DNA of 64,000 nucleotides from Choristoneura fumiferana (Eukaryota > Arthropoda > Insecta > Lepidoptera > Tortricidae): assembly GCF_025370935.1 (NCBI RefSeq), contig NC_133472.1, positions 43,553,517 to 43,617,516 of the forward strand. The letters are read 5' to 3'. Positions within the stretch are counted from its first letter, which is position 1; each line of letters opens with the position of its first letter. Under the pieces are notes generated by a model. The model was not told the origin of the DNA and made no database searches. It saw only the letters and a program-made list of their open reading frames with translations. Position numbers and translations under genes: made by a program. Below are positions 24,572 through 35,143 of this stretch, piece by piece.

Positions 24572-24795
24572 CTGCTGGGTGGCTAGTGGAGGGGATACGT
24601 TTACGCATCTGGTCAACTAACAAGCCAATGGCGTGACGGCCGCGCCCGCGTCCCCCACTGCTCCGCCGCCAATTTGGACCGTATTTCGCTCACTGCGCAG
24701 GTATATCGCTAGGAGCTCTTTTTACATAAAAACTTAGCAACTAATAGACAATTTATCCACTTAATGTCATTCATTACATCTTGACTTTTGTTCAG

Positions 24796-25055
24796 ACGTC
24801 TGGCATTAAATATAATGAGCCGGATAACTCACGTCTTAAATCGAGTTTAGCTCGACATGTTTCGGGCTAATCCGTAGCCCTTCGTCTTCGGAGCAACGCG
24901 ACTCAGCGGCTGCTGCAACACGCGCACTACGCGCCGCCGCTCTCTCTTAAATCGAGTTTAGCTCGACATGTTTCGATTTAAGACGTGAGTTATCCGGGTC
25001 ATTATATTTTATATGAGTGAGTCTCACGGTAGTTTCATGTTCAGACGTCTGACGT
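24796..25055. mobile_element. Palindromic element 'GGATAACTCACGTC', copy 2
   Basis: Same arms and same GTAGTTTCATGTTC end as the copy at 5545. AGACGTCTG occurs just before the start (about 24796) and just after the end (about 25044), which fits a target duplication. The central portion carries an extra GC-rich insert (GCTGCTGCAACACGCGCACT). Confidence 0.6.
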
Positions 25056-25153
25056 TTATTTTAGTACGCTTAACGGCTTCGAATTTGTCAAGGAGTTGAT
25101 GGAACAACTTTTTCCTTTTAAATTGGATTGTTCGTTCGATGAGTGATTCTTGA

Positions 25154-25412
25154 CTAGCGGAATATCGCTAGATGGCGTTATAATCGTGAGGTGCGTTTGA
25201 CGTTACAGTCTTGCTTGCGATTGGCTCATCCAGTTATTCAACCAATCACAAAACTTGACGCAAATTTCAAAGTTGTCAAACGGACCTCACGGAGGGCTAC
25301 TACGAAATTCGAAAATGGAAGTTCGTGTCATTCCATCCCGCTGACGCTTATACTATTTAATACGAGAATGAGAGGGACGGTACGACACGAACTTCGAAAT
25401 TCGAAATTCGAA
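25154..25412. mobile_element. Foldback element G followed by palindromic MITE B
   Basis: 25154-25293 carries CGCTAGATGGCGTTATAATC, GTGAGGTGCGTTTGACG and an inverted right end (GTCAAACGGACCTCAC). MITE B (25294-25412) abuts it directly. The adjacency suggests insertion at the element edge. Confidence 0.55.
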
Positions 25413-25414
25413 GT

Positions 25415-26525
25415 CAACTAGCCTGCCACCGAAACCTTCAGTCTCTTTTATAATGGGTTAAGTATGCCTTCGATTGTCGAATGGTATTTTTTTAGTGCAA
25501 GCGAAATAGTGATCACTAAGTATTGCTGTTTCATGTGATTATGCGTATCACCAGAGCTTACATTTACTGTACCTACCTAGTCGTATGATTTTTGATCAAT
25601 TTAAAAACGAAGTTATTCCAACGTATTTAATAATAGCTTATGCGACTGTTACATAATGAGCATTAAAATGCGAGTGTGGGTTTAACATCACACGAGTTTT
25701 TAATGCGTCATTATGTAGTTACATACACTGCTTTATCTTCACACATATTTTAAACAAAATATTTTAGTCTTTGCAACAAAACAAATTGAACGTCAAAAAT
25801 GGCGGCAAATGTAATCTTTCCTGACGTGTGTCACGCAATCGTAGTTTTTTTTTTAATTCAGGAGCAAACTAGACGCGGCCCCAGCCCTCATCTCGTTCGA
25901 TATCAAGTACAAGTCAAGCACGTAACGTGCGAGATTAGTCAAAATTGTTTGCAATTGACATTAAATTCGATTAAAACGTCATCTCGACTGATATTAGAAT
26001 TGAGGTCCAATCAAATTGATTTGTTTTTGAGCTATGATCCAAATTTAAATACAATAATTAAATCGAAAAAAATTCACAGATAAGAAATTTGTAATAACAA
26101 ATCAGATATTATCACGCTAGTCATATTTATTCTGATTTTTGAACGCATTATAAAGGGTTTATGAGATGTGTGTAGATAAAGATTTTTAATTTTTATTGAT
26201 TATTATTATTTCTCCTGTTGTACATAAAATTGTTTGTTTTGTAAATAGTTTATAGTTTTTTTATTAAATAATAAAATAGTTATTATTAGATCGATTTATA
26301 GACAAGAGTTTTTTTTAAAGGACGCTCAAATGAATTAAAATGTCAAATTATGTAGATCGATACGTACATCGAGTGTAAAACCAATAGAGTATGGGAATAT
26401 TGTCCAGTTGCAAAGGGTTACTGTGATTTGTCACTAATTACATATTAGCACTACCGCTATAATGTTAGTTTAATCCTTTCTATTTCCAAAGACGAAATAA
26501 AAGGCTTGTTTCTCTATTTCATTTA
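25415..26525. other. AT-rich intergenic, one inverted repeat only
   Basis: ACATAATGAGCATTAAAATG near 25653 pairs with TTTTAATGCGTCATTATGT near 25699. The frame at 25799-26083 shows no recognisable domain and is probably not a gene. Confidence 0.4.
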
Positions 26526-26755
26526 TGAATGTTAAGTCACAGATATATGTGATGTTGTCTCTGTTTGTTTTGTCCGAATAAACAGAGACGGCATTATAAT
26601 TTTCTGTCACATAAAAGTAATCACTGAGTGTTGAAACAGACCCTTAGTCTTTTTAGAGAGTCAGGTTCCGAGATCCGATTGCGACAATGATATTTCAAAA
26701 TTCATAGTAACTTAAGAAAGTCCTAGATAATGACAAAGAATAGTTTCTGCTCAGA

Positions 26756-26912
26756 GGCGTCTTTACCTATAGTGCAGGGTGTGCGTTGCACACGGGCGCA
26801 GCGGTGTTAGGGGCGCCGGCCGCGGCACTTTGTACCTATTGCATTTTGACCGCGCGCTTCCTAGATGGTGCTATGATAATTGCACACGGGCGCTACATGG
26901 GCTAAAGACGCC
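26756..26912. mobile_element. Short TIR element 'GGCGTCTTTA'
   Basis: GGCGTCTTTACCTATAGTGC opens and GCTAAAGACGCC closes it. GCACACGGGCGC occurs twice inside. It was probably a small MITE. Confidence 0.45.
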
Positions 26913-27650
26913 GCTGTTCCTGCTTGTCCAACTCTGCGTCATGCTCGACCTTGAGTAATCTAATCATAAAGCAGCCTTCGCCGCACTCTTTTAGTCAAAC
27001 AATTGATGACTTTTCCAGTCTATTGGTTTTATGCTTCATGACTAAGCATTTATATTACTTATAAATAATTACAACGGAAAAGTGGAATTTGAAAACGTGT
27101 TTATTTCGCTATATTTTTACATGTACAGAAGGCGAGCTGATTCCAAACATTGTACGTATATATGTTTCGGTGTAAGTAGAAGGAAAGTTACAAAATTATT
27201 ATTATTAGCATTGCGGAGAGCGTCGGTTTTGCTCGGGCGCACGGCGCACTACAGTGAATATTAAGGTAGCGTTCCAATATTGACGACCGCAACCGACGAC
27301 CGTGACACACGACCGCGACCAGTGCTTTATTTCACTTAGATACAAATGAAGGCTCCACGGGCCACGGAAAGCACGTGTGTAGTCACCTAAGTAACTTTAT
27401 GAGTTATAGCGGTTTGAAAGTTAGTCATCGCGAACAATTACTATGGTTACCATTTATTTAAAAGATAAAAAAATAGATTTTATATAGTTTTCAGATTATC
27501 TAATTCAGTAGTACTGTGTGAGCTCTACATTTTGAGAATAAAATCTCAATTTAAAAAAAAGGTGACTAGGCATGTTCTTTCCGTGGACCCTTCAAATACA
27601 AGTTACAATTTACAAGCGGTAGTCTTTGTTTACTATTACGCGACGGTCGC

Positions 27651-28010
27651 GCGACAGAAGCGCGACTGCAGCGCTCCGAGCTAGCGGTGGCTGATACTGT
27701 GAAGCGCGGCTGTCGCTAGCGGCGGCGTCGCGACTTAGCCGCGCTACAGCCGCTGTAATGTGAAGGGACTCGCTGGCAGCGCTTCAGTCGCGCGACAACT
27801 TATATGAGAAAGCGCTCTTAAGTAGCGCAGCTGCAGCGCGACAGAAGCGCGACTGCAGCGCTCCGAGCTAGCGGTGGCTGATACTGTGAAGCGCGGCTGT
27901 CGCTAGCGACGGCGTCGCGACTTAGCCGCGCTACAGCCGCTGTAATGTGAAGGGACTCGCTGGCAGCGCTTCAGTCGCGCGACAACTTATATGAGAAAGC
28001 GCTCTTAAGC
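27651..28010. repeat. GC-rich tandem duplication, 187-bp period
   Basis: GCGACAGAAGCGCGACTGCA begins at 27651 and again at 27838; each unit runs through GCTGATACTGTGAAGCGCGG and GTAATGTGAAGGGACTCGCT to AAGCGCTCTTAAG. The units are nearly identical. Each unit also folds on itself weakly (CGCGACTGCAGCGCT against AGCGCTTCAGTCGCG). Confidence 0.8.
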
Positions 28011-28054
28011 AACGGTTCCCGCGATCCGGTCGCGGTTGCCAATATCAGTATCCT

Positions 28055-28198
28055 GAGGTGCTGTTTCAACATCCATTGATTATCGTTAACCGACGGTTAA
28101 ATGTGATGCCGTCACCGTCTATTCGAACAAAACAAATAGAGACGGCATCACACCTAACCACCAGTTAACACTAATCAATGGATGGTGAAACAGCCCCT
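28055..28198. mobile_element. Palindromic MITE 'GGCTGTTTCACC', copy 3
   Basis: Full-length self-complementary copy with GATGCCGTCACCGTCTATTC and GTTCGAACAAAAC-type centre, ending ATGGATGGTGAAACAGCCCC. Confidence 0.8.
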
Positions 28199-28199
28199 T

Positions 28200-28395
28200 A
28201 TTGTAAGTTTTCGTTTACAAAATACGTCTCGATCGCATTCGCGTTAAAATCTTCATTTGTATAGAAACACGAACATCGCCAACATTCCGGTAGAGGCGCT
28301 GTTCGTGTTTCCATACAAATTGAGGTTTTAACGCGAACGCGATAACATTCAGCTATGGGCGCTGTTCGTGTTTCCATACAAATTGCAGCACTGAT
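28200..28395. mobile_element. Foldback element 'ACAAAATACGTCTCGATCGC', copy 2
   Basis: Left arm as at 14170. GGCGCTGTTCGTGTTTCCAT occurs twice (about 28296 and 28360), so the core is duplicated in this copy. Confidence 0.6.
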
Positions 28396-29231
28396 TGCAA
28401 ATAACGGCGAATGAAACTTAGCCTAAAGCAGAATCCTTTGTTTTGAAACTTCCTTTCTTCTTACTGAAATTTCTGGTAAAACGTAATAGAGAGTACAGGT
28501 ATATTGATGTCAAAACCACTGTCAAATTTTTGATAACATGTTTTGTAAAAAAAATAAGCACAAATCGTTCTATGGACCAATGTGAGACCGCTAAAGATAA
28601 ATATATTACGTGTGATGAAGCAAACTGTGTTTTATTTGATTGTTTATATAATCGCATAACATTTGAAAGTCATGTTATGTTTGTCATGATTTTTAGTTAT
28701 AATTTTTTTCTCGCTATCGTAAATTTTTCCGATTTCTTTGTAGAACTCTACAGGGTAAGGTTGGTTTGTTTATAATAATTCTAAACAATTAATGTATTCA
28801 GAGAAAAAAGCATTATGAAAGATATTATGACTTTCAACGGTTATGCGAATTGATTTGGAGCGGTTTTATTTTTACATCAAAAAGTCTTGAGATACCTACT
28901 ACTTCCCTAAACAAATTTGATACTCACTAGTAGGTAATGCCTACATTGAAATATTCAAAACTGTCTAGGCATAAAAAATATCAGGCGCTTTTATTGAACG
29001 TGTTTCCCGTAATTGCTATACAGTCGAGTTCGTAAACTTGCGACCAAAAATTTGATCAAAAATATCTGAACACGATTCTACACCGTGAACAATAGAGTCG
29101 TGTTCAGATACTTTTGGAAACCACGATGTAATTTTAGGGAATTTCCACGAGAATTTAATAAAATCCCGGAATTTCAATTCAACTGCTGTATCTAATCATT
29201 ACGCGTGCGAAGCTGCGGTGTAAACGCTATT

Positions 29232-29625
29232 ACTTAAAAATCCTTCCTACTACAATTATAAATGCGAAAGTTTGTAAGTGCACTCACTGAGTGAATATGT
29301 TTGATACTCTTTCACGCTGACACGGCTGGACGGATTTGGATGAAATTTGGTAGGTAGATAGCTGAGCATCTGGAATAAAACATAGGCTAGGCATAGGCAA
29401 CTTTTTGACCCGATATTCCCACGGGATACCTAGGGATAAAATCTTGAAATAACAACCGCTGGGCTTAGAGCCATGAAATTTAGTATGTAGGTAGCTGGAC
29501 CTCTGAAATAACACATAGCTACTTTTTATCCCGATATTCCCACGGGATAGGGATAAAATCTCGAAAGATTAACTGCTGGGCTTAGAGTCATGTTTGACAT
29601 GATTGTTTTTAATGTACCTAATGTC
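29232..29625 (+). repeat. RTE-like LINE 3' relic with internal duplication
   Basis: Carries ATTATAAATGCGAAAGTTTG, GGATTTGGATGAAATTTGG and two rounds of TTTTTGACCCGATATTCCC / GGGATAAAATCT. These are the tail sequences found at 31917, 35140 and 44765. No coding sequence remains. Confidence 0.5.
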
Positions 29626-29694
29626 AATGAAAACCACGATTCAGCTGATTAATTGAATAATCAGACACAATAAGGTGAGAGTATCTGAAAGATA

Positions 29695-29716
29695 CGCGAC
29701 CCCCCGGGGGGTCGCG
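29695..29716. repeat. Perfect 22-bp GC palindrome
   Basis: CGCGAC followed by five C, five G and GTCGCG: each half is the exact complement of the other. It lies about 80 bp beyond the KIFBP poly(A) signal. It could be the hairpin end of a mobile element; no CTAG-type end follows directly. Confidence 0.7.
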
Positions 29717-29793
29717 AACAACAGATTGAAAAACATTAATTTATAGTATTGTAGGTTTAACTACGAAATGAAATAGAAGTAACTTTACCGATT

Positions 29794-29799
29794 TTTATT
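29794..29799 (-). terminator. KIFBP poly(A) signal AATAAA
   Basis: AATAAA on the minus strand begins 42 nt after the stop codon, implying a very short 3' UTR. Confidence 0.7.
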
Positions 29800-29840
29800 C
29801 GATTATGCAAACATTCACTAATTAAATTTGCCAAACGAAC

Positions 29841-31496
29841 CTAGTGCTTCAATATACCCGAGCTGAAGCTAAGCTGGGAAGGGCTCTTCACACCCATCTG
29901 CCCGCTCAGCCTGCCCAACTTCCCGTTGATTGACGTCGCTGCCTCCATCTTCCTCAGAAACACATTCTTAGACGAAGCGTTCAACGTCCGTCCAGTCAGC
30001 GTCTTGTTCGACTCAGACCCCAAAGAGTTTATGATGGAGTCCGCATCCGCGTCCAAATTAAAGATGTTGGTCTGCGACTCCTCCCGCCACAACTTCTGCA
30101 GATTCAAAGCCATAAGCTCCAGTTGCACCTGCGACAGCTCTCTTATAACATCGATCTGTACCGACATCACGTTGTCGCACGTTTTAAGCAGAGAGTTCAG
30201 GGTTTCCAGAACGTCTGCTCTGCGCTTCTGGATGCTGTACTGATTGTCGATGTTGCGCTCGAAGAAAGACAAGTGCTCGTAGAGCTCCGCCAGCTGCAGC
30301 GAGCACGAGATGTACTGCGCCGGGTGGTGCTCGAAGTCGTAGTAGTGCTTCGTCCGCATCAGCCACTTGTGGGTGAAAGCAAACAGCTTCCGCGCTTCGT
30401 CGATGCTGCCAACCTTGTCCTGAGGCACACGCGCTTCCATCTCTTGCAGATCCAGCGAGGGGAACAGGAACAGTTTCTCGGCGCAAGCATCCCCTTTGGA
30501 TTTCTCCGCGCCCATGTCCTTTAAGTTCTCTTCCTCGAACTTCTCAGCGTTGTCCTCTTGTTGTGCCAAATCGACGGTTTTCCACAAGTCCGCTTTGGAA
30601 GCCTCTTCGGAGAAATACCTGTTCAAAATCTTCTTTTTGGAGAGTTTGAATAGAGTGAGCCCGTATTTGACCCAGTGGTGGCCGAGCTCTAGGAAGTGGA
30701 TCTCGAAGTCCGCTTTCTGCAACACGAATTCTTCGGGCATCAGTTTGCAGTTGTCGTGGCAGGTGCGGAGCACGTGATAAGCCGCGCAGAGGTGGTGCCG
30801 CGCGTTGCCGAGTTGGTGTAGATAGGTAAAGTAGTTTCCGAGGCGGGCCGTGCGGAGTGCCCAGTCCTGAGGAGTACCCTCTTTCAGCTCCAGCTGTCGC
30901 CTCAACGCCGTGTGATTATAAAGACTGTACTTATCTGGGATGTTTAATTTGTTGTACAAAAAAGCCTGCATCTGAACGTTATTGGTGATGACTTTGTCGA
31001 TTTTCTCGGGACTGACGCGCCGGACGGTCGTCAAAGGTTCCGTCGTGAACAAATCCTCTGCGTCCAAGTACTGGTCGGCCTGTGATTTGCTAATTTTGTC
31101 GTAGAGCTCTTCTGTGGCTTCGAGGATTTCGCGCGCGAGTGTAATCTGTTCCAGTTGGATTAGATAGTAGCAGAGGAGGTTCTGGATACGGAGGTAGATG
31201 AATAGACACTCGTCTCTGAGTGCGTAGGGTTTTAGTTTCTCGAAGACTCCGTGTAGAATATTTCTTTTCTCTAGTAGGGAGATTGGCAAGGTTTTTGCGG
31301 AGAGAAGTGCAAGGTAGCCCTCCATGGCGAGGGAGCGAACGAACTGGTCATGGTTGGTCTTTCCGAGAAGCACCAGGTCGCTCCCCAACGCGTGGATGTC
31401 CTTCTTCAACGACGGCACTCTTTCCGTTGAGTTTTTTGATTTGATTGTGGTTCTCACGCTCTCGAACGTCTGGTTTATCCTGTGTAAGATTTCCAT
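29841..31496 (-). CDS. KIFBP: KIF-binding protein (KIFBP/KBP) homologue
   Basis: 551 residues, one exon, from the ATG at 31496 to TAG at 29841. KBP family proteins are TPR-like helical solenoids that bind the motor domains of certain kinesins (KIF1, KIF15, KIF18) and block microtubule binding; the human protein is essential in neurons. That is family knowledge. Visible here are an all-helical composition, a tetratricopeptide-like block near residues 210-245 (DWALRTARLGNYFTYLHQLG), and the conserved C-terminal KBP region near 370-460 (FTHKWLMRTKHYYDFEHHPA, LAELYEHLSFFERN, KRRADVLETL). The human protein is about 620 residues, so this one is somewhat shorter but has both ends. The Ser/Leu-rich tail (KSPSQLSFSSGILKH) is divergent. 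Absence of introns in an intron-rich neighbourhood is notable and could mean intron loss or a retrocopy; the frame is intact, so it is likely functional. Confidence 0.92.
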   Translation of the reverse strand: MEILHRINQTFESVRTTIKSKNSTERVPSLKKDIHALGSDLVLLGKTNHDQFVRSLAMEGYLALLSAKTLPISLLEKRNILHGVFEKLKPYALRDECLFIYLRIQNLLCYYLIQLEQITLAREILEATEELYDKISKSQADQYLDAEDLFTTEPLTTVRRVSPEKIDKVITNNVQMQAFLYNKLNIPDKYSLYNHTALRRQLELKEGTPQDWALRTARLGNYFTYLHQLGNARHHLCAAYHVLRTCHDNCKLMPEEFVLQKADFEIHFLELGHHWVKYGLTLFKLSKKKILNRYFSEEASKADLWKTVDLAQQEDNAEKFEEENLKDMGAEKSKGDACAEKLFLFPSLDLQEMEARVPQDKVGSIDEARKLFAFTHKWLMRTKHYYDFEHHPAQYISCSLQLAELYEHLSFFERNIDNQYSIQKRRADVLETLNSLLKTCDNVMSVQIDVIRELSQVQLELMALNLQKLWREESQTNIFNLDADADSIINSLGSESNKTLTGRTLNASSKNVFLRKMEAATSINGKLGRLSGQMGVKSPSQLSFSSGILKH

Positions 31497-31916
31497 TTTT
31501 TTTACGGCAACAGAACTTAATAATTTTGCGTGTCACGTTTTGCTGTTATTTAGCGTTTGAAAATATGATTTTCAATTCTTGATTTTCAGTTGTGACTGTG
31601 ACAGTGGTGGACTGTTTGAGGCCAGTAACCAAAGCGGTTTAATGAAAAAGAATTATAGGTATTACGATTAATTCCCGACGCAAAAAAGGAGTGATAAAAG
31701 TTGATGCCAAGTCTCTCTGTTTTTCTGCCTCTGTCATCGTAGTTCTCGTAGGACCAATTTCGATGGGGTCCTTTTACGTGACAGCAAGGTTCCTTACGGT
31801 GGTTTTTAGTTCTGTTTGACAAAAATCGTTTCAGCCTATTTTCAGGTACTTACTGGACTTTGAAATGACAATGTCGGGGGTTTTTCAACTCGTCCAAGTT
31901 GTTACAAGTTCTCTTC

Positions 31917-32121
31917 TTCTGTTGCCCGCGACTCTGACCGCGTAGTATTCGTGCTATCCCGCGGGAACCATGCAATTTTCCGGGATAAAAACTATTATGT
32001 CCTTTCCCGGGACTTATCGGTATAGGTAGGTACAATTTCATTTAAATCGGCTCAGCGGTTTAGACGTAATTTAGTAATAAACATCCAAACATCTTTACAA
32101 ATCTTCACATTTATAATATTA
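31917..32121 (+). repeat. RTE-like LINE 3' tail, copy
   Basis: Begins TTGCCCGCGACTCTGACCGC, has TATCCCGCGGGAACC and GGGATAAAAACTATTATGTC, and ends with the CACATTTATAATATTAAG type of tail. A shorter piece of the same family follows at 32424-32530. Confidence 0.6.
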
Positions 32122-32248
32122 AGGGGCTGTTTCACCATCCATTGATTAGTGTTAACTGACGGTTAAGTGTGATGTCGTCTCTATTTGTTTTGTTCGAATA
32201 GACGGAGACGGCATCACATTTAACCGTCAGTTAACACTAATCAATGAA
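32122..32248. mobile_element. Palindromic MITE 'GGGGCTGTTTCACC', copy 4 (right end truncated)
   Basis: Left arm complete; the right arm ends at TAATCAATGAA without the outer GGTGAAACAGCCCC. It abuts the LINE tail directly. Confidence 0.75.
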
Positions 32249-32809
32249 CTTCGAAAATAACTGAATATTATTGACCTTTACATGTCAAGAAGCTTTAGCA
32301 GTGAACAGGTTAACAGCAGACGCCGAAGCGTTGAAGTGTTAACCGAATAAACAATGTTGTTACGAGCATAAATTAATTGTTAACTCAATTCAAAATTATA
32401 TTTTGACATATTTATCCACTTACTAGCTGTTGCCCGTGACTTCGTCCGTGTAGAATTCGTTTATCGCTATCCTGCGGGAACTGTAGTTATACGAGATAAA
32501 AACCGGCCAAGAGCGTGTTGAACACGCCCAAAATAGGATTCCGTAGCTATTACGAAAAAATTAAGTAATATTTTTCTAAGGATTTCGTATTTTGTACGGA
32601 ATATTCCAACTTTAGGTATATTTTACACCTTAGGCTGCTATTTACTTACTCGAACTACTAATAATTCTCAAGAAAACTTAACCGTTATTGTTTTCCTTGT
32701 AAGTTTAATATACTTACTACCATCCTGAATTTTTTCAACGCTCGATTTTAATGAAAATTTGCACTTTAAAGTTGAATATTTCTTTAAAAACTGTCAATAA
32801 ACATTTGTT

Positions 32810-33265
32810 TGTTTTTAAAGAATATAAAAGTCTATCACGCATAATTATTGGAGTAGACACATTAACTTATATATTAAGAACAGTTCTTTACACCACATTT
32901 TTAATTTACATTATTTTTTTATGAAATAATCGAGAAAAACTAACAAAAAAAAATAAAGAAAAAAAAAATATCACGGGACAATTCACACCAATTGACCTAG
33001 TCCCAAAGTAAGCTTAGCAAAGCTTGTGTTATGGGTACTAAGCAACGGATAAATATAATTATATAGATAGATACATACTTAAATACATATTAATCACCCA
33101 AGACCCGAGAACAAACATTCGTATTTTTCATACAAATATCTGCCCCGACACGGGAATCGAACCCGGGACCTCAAGCTTCGTAGTCAGGTTCTCTAACCAC
33201 TAGGCCATCTGGTCGTCAAACAAAACAAAAATGCAACATTGCCAGCTCAGCAGGTATAAATGCTG
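32810..33265. mobile_element. MITE 'TACCTGCTGAGC' copy 2, split by SINE B
   Basis: The left part (AAAAGTCTATCACGCATAAT, AGTAGACACATTAACTTATA) and the right part (ATGCAACATTGCCAGCTCAG) belong to the element at 2456. SINE B at 32955-33217 separates them. Confidence 0.7.
32955..33217 (-). mobile_element. tRNA-derived SINE B, copy 1
   Basis: On the minus strand the head reads GACGACCAGATGGCCTAGTG, then GGTTAGAGAACCTGACTACG and the B-box-like GGGTTCGATTCCCGTG. The body has GTTTGTTCTCGGGTCTTGGG and CAAGCTTTGCTAAGC; the tail is GTGATATTT plus an A/T run. Seven copies are visible in the window. Confidence 0.8.
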
Positions 33266-33540
33266 TTAAGAATCCCTGACTTTCACACAATGTTTATGTT
33301 AACTGATGATCAATGGTAAACGCACTATAAGTAAATAATGTGAACATGGACAGTTAGGGTTATTTTCAGTTTAATGCATTGTGTATCTTTCTGTATATTG
33401 GGGTGCATCCATTCTTATAAATGTAGCTTTTATAGTGCCACTAGTCATAGTTCTAATATGTTGTATTTCATTGTAAACCATAAAAATAAAAAATAAAAAA
33501 CTTAAAATATATTTTATAATACCCACCCCAACCAACATAT

Positions 33541-33873
33541 GTACAGTTAGCATCAAAAGTGGCGGATCACCTTTTTACTCTGTCGCATTGACAAAGTACA
33601 GTCAACCTCATTAATAAGTGATCACTTTTGTACCTTGTCACTTGAAAAAAAAAATGAAAAATGTTTATAAGGTAACAAATACGAAATACAATTAGCAGTG
33701 CCCGGCGGACCCCAAACTAGGCTGAGCCTGTATCTTGGGACCCAGGCTTAAACGTCATGTTTGAAAAGCCATACGAAATTGTATAACGACTGCTGGATTT
33801 CAGTACATAAATGATCACTTATTTATGACGTCGACTGTACGAAAGTGTATAGCTACTTTTGATGCTGACTGTA
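33541..33873. mobile_element. TIR element 'GTACAGTTAGCATCAAAAGT'
   Basis: Starts GTACAGTTAGCATCAAAAGT and ends ACTTTTGATGCTGACTGTAC. Inner pairs share AAGTGATCACTT and AAATGATCACTTATTT. A half copy lies near 15995-16045. Confidence 0.65.
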
Positions 33874-34004
33874 CCACAACGGCGATCTTTCCCCATTGGC
33901 TGAGGACATATTGTATGAATGTCAAAACATTTATTTTCAACGTTCTGTAACTCATACATTTTTTTATTTCAACCGCTTTATAATCTAAATCTAATCCCAT
34001 TATG

Positions 34005-34285
34005 ATTGGTTTTGGAGTCTTTTTGTATTTTTTATTTCAACTCCAAATTTTTGTTACTTTTACGGTCATCCCGCAAAGTCCACATCGAAAATACAAACTG
34101 AAACATAGATGCACAGAAAAATCAGAAAAAGAGACCAGCGCTGGGAATCGAACCCAGGTCCTCAGCATTCCGTGCTGCGTGTTATACCGCTACACCACCA
34201 CTGGACAGGAGTACAGACACGAATTTCTCCTATGCACCACATATCTCAGCTTGTTTGTTTCTTATTTAGTCACTTAAGCAGCGAC
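34005..34285 (-). mobile_element. tRNA-derived SINE C, minus copy
   Basis: Tail GGAGTCTTTTTGTATTTTTT at the left; head at the right with inverted B box (GGGAATCGAACCCAGG) and A box (ACCGCTACACCACC). It is more diverged than the copy at 23730. Confidence 0.7.
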
Positions 34286-34495
34286 ACTAGCGACATCTAT
34301 GCCATAGCCCTCATCGAGAAACTTTCAGCACTCCGTTGGAACTAACCGCTCACCCGGCTTCACAATCCCAAAATCCTCCCCACTGAACTTCATTAATTAG
34401 CCAAATAATTGACAATATTAGATCATTTCTAAGAAGAAACTCTACTGGGGATTTTGGTGACTGTCTAGTCTAGATAATAATAACCTAATCTAACC

Positions 34496-34727
34496 AACAA
34501 AAAGTTGGAAAACCCCCGACTTTGCCACTTCAAAGTTCAATATCTCAAAAACGGCTGAAACGATTTTGATGAAACATGTCTAAGAACCATCGCTAGAAAA
34601 TGATATCAAATAAAAAAAACGCATTCAAATCGGTCTACCCGTTTAAGAGCTACGGTGCCACAGACAGACAGACACGCAGACACACATACCGGTCAAACTT
34701 ATAACCCTCTTTATGCGTCGGGGGTTA
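34496..34727 (+). repeat. Interspersed repeat E, copy 2
   Basis: Counterpart of 6657-6871, with CAGACAGACAGACACGCAG and GGGGGTTAAAA at the end. Confidence 0.6.
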
Positions 34728-34767
34728 AAAACACTTTGTACCACCTTTTGAATTGAACATATCCTAG

Positions 34768-34960
34768 TCAAAATACCATAAACGGGACTTATCACGCTAT
34801 TTTTACACGAGTAATATTTACCTCGACGTTTCGGCAACGTTACAGTGGCCGTGCTCACGAGTAGACTGAAGTGTGGGGTGTCAAGTCTGCCTAGCAGCGC
34901 GAGCGAGCGTGATAAATCCCGTTTGTGGTATTTTGACTATGAGTGAGAATCACGAAAGTT
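34768..34960. mobile_element. TIR element 'AGTCAAAATACCATAAACGG'
   Basis: AGTCAAAATACCATAAACGG with GACTTATCACGCT on the left is matched inverted by AGCGTGATAAATCCCGTTTG and TGGTATTTTGACT ending at about 34920. A tail follows (ATGAGTGAGAATCACGAAAG) that resembles ATGAGTGAGTCTCACGGTAG of the GGATAACTCACGTC element, suggesting related families. Confidence 0.6.
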
Positions 34961-35143
34961 ACCGATACGGGCCGGGTTTATTTATATGGACGACCGGATG
35001 GCTAATTGGTTAGAGAACCTGACTACGAAGCTTGAGGTCCCGGGTTCGAACCCCGGCCGGTGCAGATATTTGTATGAATAATACGAATGTTTGTTCTCGG
35101 GTCTTGGATGTTTAATATGTATTTAAGTATGTATTTATCTATA

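Noticed and set aside
25799..26083. Open frame of 94 codons as a gene
   Set aside because: No similarity, no codon bias and no nearby promoter or poly(A) signal; the surroundings are intergenic repeats.
30123..30524. Plus-strand frames within KIFBP
   Set aside because: They are shadows of the conserved minus-strand coding sequence, with no domain.
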